Origin: CAYXVU01 sp964468725
GTDB taxonomy: Bacteria > Acidobacteriota > Blastocatellia > UBA7656
Length of the DNA stretch: 10,587 nucleotides
Assembly (NCBI GenBank): GCA_964468725.1
Contig: CAYXVU010000211.1
Coordinates: forward strand, 1-10,587
Reading direction: 5' to 3'
Shown: positions 6,867 to 10,587 of the stretch, piece after piece
How positions within the stretch are numbered: position 1 is the stretch's first letter
How the letters are laid out: every line of letters begins with the position of its first letter
Made by a program: the position numbers and the translations under genes
The notes under the pieces: model-generated
Seen by the model: the letters and a program-made list of their open reading frames with translations, nothing else
What the model was told of the DNA's origin: nothing
Databases searched by the model: none

Positions 6867-7072
6867 ACGCTCTCACGGGAATCAAACTGCCGACAGTCCA
6901 TGAGGAAGGAGTNNNNNNNNNNNNNNNNNNNNNNNNNNNNNNNNNNNNNNNNNNNNNNNNNNNNNNNNNNNNNNNNNNNNNNNNNNNNNNNNNNNNNNNN
7001 NNNNNNNNNNNNTGAGGAAGGAGTACGGTTCCGCGATAAGGACTTCCGCGCGGAGAGCATTAAAAACATCAG
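6867..7072. other. 100-N assembly gap flanked by identical 12-mers
   Basis: Bases 6913-7012 are N. TGAGGAAGGAGT stands immediately before (6901-6912) and immediately after (7013-7024) the run. Either two contigs overlap by these 12 bases and the gap is an artefact, or a repeat stopped the assembly. Joining the two sides gives only a 22-codon frame from ATG 6900. No gene is supported in 6867-7072. Confidence 0.9.
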
Positions 7073-7171
7073 ACGTTTGACTGGCAGAGGCTCGCAACGC
7101 GTAGTTGCGGCGCTTTGGAGAGTATATTCAAGAGTCGCTTCAGGTGGCTGTGCCCTCTGTCGGTCAAACGT
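7073..7171. repeat. Imperfect inverted repeat B
   Basis: ACGTTTGACTGGCAGAGG (7073-7090) is the reverse complement of 7154-7171 at 16 of 18 positions. Inside lies a perfect stem CGCAAC / GTTGCG with a 5-nt loop (7093-7109). The right arm overlaps a perfect 14-bp palindrome GTCAAACGTTTGAC (7163-7176). The outer arm resembles the arm of repeat C nearby (shared GTTT..GAC and AGAGG), so both may belong to one family of miniature elements. Confidence 0.6.
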
Positions 7172-7220
7172 TTGACTAGCCGATTCGCAACGCAACAAGC
7201 GCTCCATAGAAGAGCACCCC

Positions 7221-7312
7221 TGTTTTGACAGAGGTGCAGAGTTGACGAAGATGATGTGTAAGCGGGGGAGGCTCTGCACGTCATCGGCGTCCTCTGCACC
7301 TCTGTCAAAACA
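7221..7312. repeat. Inverted repeat C with perfect 21-bp arms
   Basis: The left arm 7221-7241 (beginning TGTTTTGACAGAGG) is the exact reverse complement of 7292-7312. Pairing continues imperfectly inward: GACGAAGATGATGTG (about 7244-7258) matches the reverse complement of CGTCATCGGCGTC (7279-7291) with a few mismatches, making a 92-base hairpin-forming element. It ends 20 bp before the start of the small ORF at 7333, just upstream of that ORF's ribosome binding site. A miniature mobile element or a regulatory hairpin are both possible; no target duplication was seen. Confidence 0.8.
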
Positions 7313-7319
7313 AGCGAGT

Positions 7320-7325
7320 AGGAGA
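7320..7325 (+). promoter_or_regulatory. Ribosome binding site of the 64-aa ORF
   Basis: AGGAGA lies 7-8 nt before ATG 7333. It fixes the start of an otherwise unsupported small gene. Confidence 0.5.
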
Positions 7326-7332
7326 AGTCGTT

Positions 7333-7527
7333 ATGAGCGAATCAGAAGATCAGCGTGTGCCCACAGGCGACCCGCTCGCTATCTGTGTGCGCAACTGTCT
7401 GCTCGATCATAATCAACCGCAACAAGAATTGGCGACAATCTGTTTTCACGTGCGGTGCGCCTATGCGGAAAAACGTTGGGGCAGAGCCGAAGACGCGCTT
7501 CCCCAGCCTCAACCTTTTATGGTGTAA
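7333..7527 (+). CDS. Small Cys-containing protein, 64 aa, unknown
   Basis: ATG with a good ribosome binding site and 64 codons with gene-like composition. The peptide has two cysteine pairs, C18-x3-C22 and C37-x4-C42, with H26 and H39 close by, so a small metal-binding fold is possible but not shown. The C-terminus is Pro/Gln-rich (PQPQPFMV). No family is recognised and there is no membrane segment. It follows the hairpin-forming repeat C and is convergent with the thioesterase gene. It may instead be the truncated 5' end of a longer gene. Confidence 0.4.
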   Translation: MSESEDQRVPTGDPLAICVRNCLLDHNQPQQELATICFHVRCAYAEKRWGRAEDALPQPQPFMV

Positions 7528-7572
7528 CGCCGAGTAACCATCGGCGACAAGTTTCCATTCCTTTCGATAACC

Positions 7573-7596
7573 CAAAGAGTTTGTGTAACCTCTTTG
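7573..7596. terminator. Possible bidirectional terminator between convergent genes
   Basis: CAAAGAG (7573-7579) pairs with CTCTTTG (7590-7596) around a 10-nt loop in the 96-bp space between the convergent small ORF and thioesterase gene. Another stem, CGCCGA / TCGGCG (7528-7533 and 7541-7546), directly follows the ORF's stop codon. Neither has a clear T run. Confidence 0.3.
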
Positions 7597-7623
7597 CCCA
7601 CTGCCGCGATCTCAATCCTGCCT

Positions 7624-8055
7624 TCACATCTTCGGTGGTTCGTCGGGCTGGCAACTTTCAAGGAGCGCGCGATACCGCTCAGGGATATCTACCTTTTTCC
7701 ACGTATTCATATTAACTGCGACTTTGATTTGCGATGATTTGGCCAACAAGACGGTCTCGCCTTGTCGGTAGAGGCGAAATTCGAAGACAACTGAAGACGC
7801 CCCAACACGAGAGATGAAAACGGCGATTTCAATCAGGTCGCCATATTTGAGCGGTTGGTAAAATTCCGTCGCATCCGTGATGGTCGGAAACCCTATGCCG
7901 TCATCTTCGATCAACCGATGATACGGCACACCCATATAGTTGGCGAAAAAGTCTTCCTGCGCAAGATGCAGGTAGTGAAAGATGACCGGGTAATAGACGA
8001 TGCCCGCACGGTCTACATCGCCAAAGCGCACAGGGATGGTCGTTCGGTATGCCAT
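7624..8055 (-). CDS. Acyl-CoA thioesterase, 4-hydroxybenzoyl-CoA thioesterase type
   Basis: Hot-dog fold thioesterase that hydrolyses acyl-CoA or aroyl-CoA to the free acid and CoA. The N-terminal motif RFGDVDRAGIVYYP (residues 10-23) matches the active-site loop of the 4HBT family; D15 corresponds to the catalytic Asp17 of the Pseudomonas enzyme. The length of 143 aa is typical. The frame stays open 31 codons further upstream to 8148, but that part is made from ATTCATCA-type repeats and precedes the normal family start, so the ATG at 8055 is chosen; no strong ribosome binding site is visible at either. It is the last gene of the minus-strand operon, 85 bp after the acetyltransferase stop. 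Substrate is unknown; the aroyl-CoA ligase upstream makes an aromatic thioester plausible. Confidence 0.88.
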   Translation of the reverse strand: MAYRTTIPVRFGDVDRAGIVYYPVIFHYLHLAQEDFFANYMGVPYHRLIEDDGIGFPTITDATEFYQPLKYGDLIEIAVFISRVGASSVVFEFRLYRQGETVLLAKSSQIKVAVNMNTWKKVDIPERYRALLESCQPDEPPKM

Positions 8056-8114
8056 AACCGTGTTCAGGGAACAATCAAGGAGGAACGGCTGAACGTTGAA
8101 ATTTGAACGCTGTG

Positions 8115-8143
8115 ATTCATCACTTGGCATTCCCAATTCATCA
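8115..8143. repeat. Short ATTCATCA direct repeat
   Basis: ATTCATCA occurs at 8115-8122 and 8136-8143, with a partial ATTC at about 8129-8132 between. It lies between the thioesterase start and the acetyltransferase stop and creates an artificial N-terminal extension of the thioesterase frame. Confidence 0.45.
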
Positions 8144-8605
8144 TTCACCCGGCTTCGTTTCTTTTAAGTAAATGCCGGGGCGCGCGATTTCCATCAAACG
8201 TTCGGGGTGCCGCAAATTTTCGAATCCGAATTGGCGATAGAGTTCGTGCGCGTCGCGTGTGGCCAGCGACCAACGGCGAAAGCCTTGCAAGTCGGCGTGG
8301 GACATGATGACTTCCATCAGCCATTTGCCGAGTCCTTGCCCTTGATGTTCTTCGAGGACGAACACGTCTGCAAGATAACCGAAGGTGGCATAATCGGTCA
8401 CCACGCGGGCAAAACCGACTTGCTGCCCATTGTGATAGATGCCGAAGTTGAGCGAATGATCAATCGCGCGGCTGACCAGATCGAACGGGATGCCCTCCGC
8501 CCAATAGGAACGCCTCAGAAATCCGTGAATGACAGCGAAGTCGAGCCGCGCTTTGTCTGTGCTAATGAGATATGCGCCGCGTTGCCACTCTTGAAGGTGA
8601 TTCAT
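8141..8605 (-). CDS. GNAT-family N-acetyltransferase
   Basis: Transfers an acetyl group from acetyl-CoA to an amine of an unknown acceptor; cytoplasmic. At 154 aa it has normal single-domain GNAT length. Motif A is clear: ADVFVLEEHQGQGLGKWLM (residues 79-97), with the CoA-pyrophosphate loop HQGQGLG (87-93). Motif B follows, ATRDAHELYRQFGF (115-128). The start ATG has AGAAGGAAAG just upstream and lies 2 bp after the creatininase-family stop, so the two genes are cotranscribed. The acceptor substrate cannot be told from the sequence. Confidence 0.9.
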   Translation of the reverse strand: MNHLQEWQRGAYLISTDKARLDFAVIHGFLRRSYWAEGIPFDLVSRAIDHSLNFGIYHNGQQVGFARVVTDYATFGYLADVFVLEEHQGQGLGKWLMEVIMSHADLQGFRRWSLATRDAHELYRQFGFENLRHPERLMEIARPGIYLKETKPGE

Positions 8606-8607
8606 CG

Positions 8608-9366
8608 TTACTTTCCTTCTGCTGCGAGGGTTTCAAGAATCGCTGTGACCAGCATATCTGCTAAAGCCTCATAAGTGGCATTACCCTCTTCACCTGAGGC
8701 TGCGCGTGGGTCGCCAAAGTAAGCGCGCACGCCACCCGCCTCTATGAAGCTCTGCGCGCCCTGACGAATCTTTTCGGCTATCGAAATCGGAACCGGTTCG
8801 AGCGTCGTTCGAATGTCATCGCGCACTAACTCCGGTCGCGCCGCCATCACCAGCGAAGTCTCATACGAACCGGCGTGGCAATCGCCGCGCCGGAACTCTT
8901 CGGTCAGCGTTGTTGCCCAACGCCTGCGCCGTTTGTCAGGGAAAGCAATCGCACGCCCCGTCTCCTCTGTCACCTGTGCGATGGCGTCGGTGATGGAATT
9001 GACGTGTTCCGGTTCGAGGTGCGAGTTGGCGATGGCAACCAGCCGCGCTCCTTGTCTGTAGAGCGCGGCGCAGATGTCGCGGATGACGGCGGCGGCGGTC
9101 TCTTTGCGAATCGAGATCGTGCCCGCAAAGTCGGCGCTGAAATCCGTCACGCTATAAGCAATCGGCGGCAATACATAGGCGGCAATGTCTTGTTCACGAA
9201 GTTTGAGCGCCGCGCGCCGTGACATCTCTTCGGAGATAATCACATCGGTCGCCAACGGCAAATGCGGGCCATGCGCTTCGGTTGAACCGACCGGCAGAAT
9301 CAGCACCGCGCCGCCCGCGATGGCCGCCCGCGCTTCTTGCCAAGTTAAATGATGAAATGCAGTCAT
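8608..9366 (-). CDS. Creatininase-family metal-dependent amidohydrolase
   Basis: Member of the creatininase / MftE fold family, metal-dependent enzymes acting on amide or peptide bonds. Length is 252 aa, as usual. The metal ligands of creatininase (E34, H36, D45, H120, E122) have exact counterparts, all shifted by four: E30, H32 (GSTEAHGPHLP), D41 (LATD), H116 and E118 (NSHLEPEH). H164 and E169 (CHAGSYETS) keep the spacing of creatininase H178 and E183. The H-x-E form at 116-118 is that of true creatininase rather than the H-G-G-N form of many relatives. No signal peptide. It lies 30 bp downstream of the ligase gene and 2 bp upstream of the GNAT gene, so it is in one operon. The true substrate is unknown; creatinine is not implied by the neighbours. 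Confidence 0.88.
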   Translation of the reverse strand: MTAFHHLTWQEARAAIAGGAVLILPVGSTEAHGPHLPLATDVIISEEMSRRAALKLREQDIAAYVLPPIAYSVTDFSADFAGTISIRKETAAAVIRDICAALYRQGARLVAIANSHLEPEHVNSITDAIAQVTEETGRAIAFPDKRRRRWATTLTEEFRRGDCHAGSYETSLVMAARPELVRDDIRTTLEPVPISIAEKIRQGAQSFIEAGGVRAYFGDPRAASGEEGNATYEALADMLVTAILETLAAEGK

Positions 9367-9396
9367 CTCAGCAACTCGATATGGTGACCTCTCTCA

Positions 9397-10587
9397 CTAC
9401 GGCTTCAACTCTTTACGGCTGATCTTGCCGCGATCATTTTGGGGCAAGTCGTCGCGGAATTCGATCCAGCGCGGGTATTTGTAAGGCGCGAGGCTGCCTT
9501 TGACAAACTCTTTCAATTCGCTCGCCAATTCTGCGCTCGCTTCGTGCTCTTCGGCGACAACGATGAAGGCCTTCGGTTTCACTAATCCTTGATTGTCGCT
9601 TGCGCCGATCACTGCGCACTCGCGCACTGCCGGATGCTCTAACAAACGGTTCTCAATCTCGGTCGGCGAAACGAAGATGCCGCTCACCTTCAACATCTCG
9701 TCGGTGCGTCCGCAGTACCAGTAATAACCGTTTTCGTCTATACGAAATTGGTCGCCCGTCGTACACCAATCCCCGGCAAAAGTCGCTTTCGATTTTTCAT
9801 GCGCGCCCCAGTAACAGAGTGCCGCCGAATCGCCTTTGACGCGCAGCGTACCCATCTCGCCGGTTGCCACTTGGCGGCCTTCCGCATCAACGATCTCGGC
9901 TTCGTACCCCGGCACAATGCGCCCCAAACTGCCGGGCATGACATCGCCGGGATAGTTCGAAATATAGATATGGAACATCTCCGCCGAACCGATGCCATCA
10001 AGGATTTCGATGCCGAAGGTATCTACCCAACGTTTGTAGAGTTCCGGCGGCAGGGCTTCGCCCGCTGACAGACAGAACCGAATCGAAGAGAGGTCATAAC
10101 GCTCGCTTGCGCCTTCGACTTGCAGCATGGCGTTAATCATCGTCGGCACGCTGGTCAAGATCGTCGGGCGAAACTTTTGAATCATCTCGAACATGGTCTC
10201 CGCCGTCGAGCGTTCGGAAAAGAGCGCCGCCGCGCCGCCCACCGCGAAGGGAAATAATAGATCCGTTCCCGTCGCGTAGCCGAAGAAGAGTTTCGGCACG
10301 CCCAGCGTGATGTCGTGTTCGTTGATTCCTAAAACCTGTTTGGCGTAATGCTCTGTGTTGTAAGGCAGATCGTGTTGCAGATGAACGGCGGCTTTCGGAT
10401 GACCTGTCGAACCGGAGGTGAAGAGCCAGATAGCCAGATCATCGCGCGAAGTCGGCGCGGTCTCTACTTGCTCTGACTGTGCCGCCGTCAACTCTTCATA
10501 GGAATGGATGTGCGAGTGCCCCTGTAGGCTGCTGACGCTGCCGGATTTGGTTGTGCCGACGACGAGCGTATGTTTGAGAAAACGCGA
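9397..10587 (-). CDS. Benzoate-CoA-ligase-type acyl-CoA synthetase (5' end outside window)
   Basis: Adenylate-forming (ANL) enzyme that activates a carboxylic acid with ATP to an acyl-AMP and then to a CoA thioester. The frame is open to the window edge; 396 C-terminal residues are seen, so roughly 110-140 residues are missing. Motifs in order: P-loop TSGSTGHPKAAVH (57-69; note A where most have PKG), KLFFGYATG (99-107, typical of the benzoate-CoA ligase group), DGIGSAEM (197-204), TTGD (276-279), GRTDEMLKVSG (293-303) and the catalytic lysine K388 in GKISRKEL. It resembles the benzoate-CoA ligase family more than acetyl-CoA synthetase. The exact acid (benzoate, hydroxybenzoate, other aromatic or short acid) is not determined. 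First visible gene of the minus-strand operon. Confidence 0.9.
   Translation of the reverse strand, partial: SRFLKHTLVVGTTKSGSVSSLQGHSHIHSYEELTAAQSEQVETAPTSRDDLAIWLFTSGSTGHPKAAVHLQHDLPYNTEHYAKQVLGINEHDITLGVPKLFFGYATGTDLLFPFAVGGAAALFSERSTAETMFEMIQKFRPTILTSVPTMINAMLQVEGASERYDLSSIRFCLSAGEALPPELYKRWVDTFGIEILDGIGSAEMFHIYISNYPGDVMPGSLGRIVPGYEAEIVDAEGRQVATGEMGTLRVKGDSAALCYWGAHEKSKATFAGDWCTTGDQFRIDENGYYWYCGRTDEMLKVSGIFVSPTEIENRLLEHPAVRECAVIGASDNQGLVKPKAFIVVAEEHEASAELASELKEFVKGSLAPYKYPRWIEFRDDLPQNDRGKISRKELKP

Noticed and set aside
7073..7312. CRISPR array
   Set aside because: The repeats are inverted pairs, not regularly spaced direct repeats, and no cas gene is present.
8056..8148. N-terminal extension of the thioesterase to the ATG overlapping the GNAT stop
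   Set aside because: It consists of ATTCATCA-type repeat translated as MNDELGMPSDES; the family's conserved start begins at the later ATG at 8055.

Overview
This is a bacterial window with a mid-to-high GC look in its real genes (GC-rich third positions, many CGC/GGC/GCG codons). It is probably a draft or metagenome scaffold, because it contains two N-filled gaps (5745-5754 and 6913-7012). Both ends cut through genes. The organism cannot be named from the sequence. The HisRS at the left edge is of the divergent, eukaryote-like type known from many alphaproteobacteria. The long HisG and the degenerate, repeat-rich centre do not look typically alphaproteobacterial; an acidobacterium-like genome is my low-confidence guess.

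Left part (1-3388, + strand): three translationally coupled genes. They are the 3' part of hisS, an unusually long HisZ-like HisRS paralogue (ATGA overlap) and hisG (TAATG overlap). Together they charge tRNA-His and catalyse and regulate the first step of histidine synthesis. HisG carries a C-terminal regulatory-type domain although a HisZ partner is encoded beside it, which is an unusual pairing.

Centre (3389-7623): an accessory, partly decayed stretch. It holds a diverged tandem duplication of about 470-480 bp (3522-4469) that leads into a TPR-like protein gene (4395-5438). Beyond that are a minus-strand scrap of a type I restriction HsdR helicase motif at a gap edge (5661-5744), three imperfect long inverted repeats (6065-6208, 7073-7171, 7221-7312), one unrecognised 130-aa protein gene (6474-6866) and one small Cys-containing ORF (7333-7527). 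The 100-N gap is flanked on both sides by the same 12-mer, so it may be closable or false.

Right part (7624-10587, - strand): a compact operon read right to left. It encodes a benzoate-CoA-ligase-type acyl-CoA synthetase (5' end outside the window), a creatininase-family metallohydrolase, a GNAT acetyltransferase and a 4-hydroxybenzoyl-CoA-type hot-dog thioesterase. The ligase and thioesterase could make and break the same CoA thioester; the hydrolase might release a carboxylic acid for activation. That link is inference from gene order only. I see no clearly new defence or other system; the most unusual items are the histidine-gene architecture and the inverted-repeat cluster.
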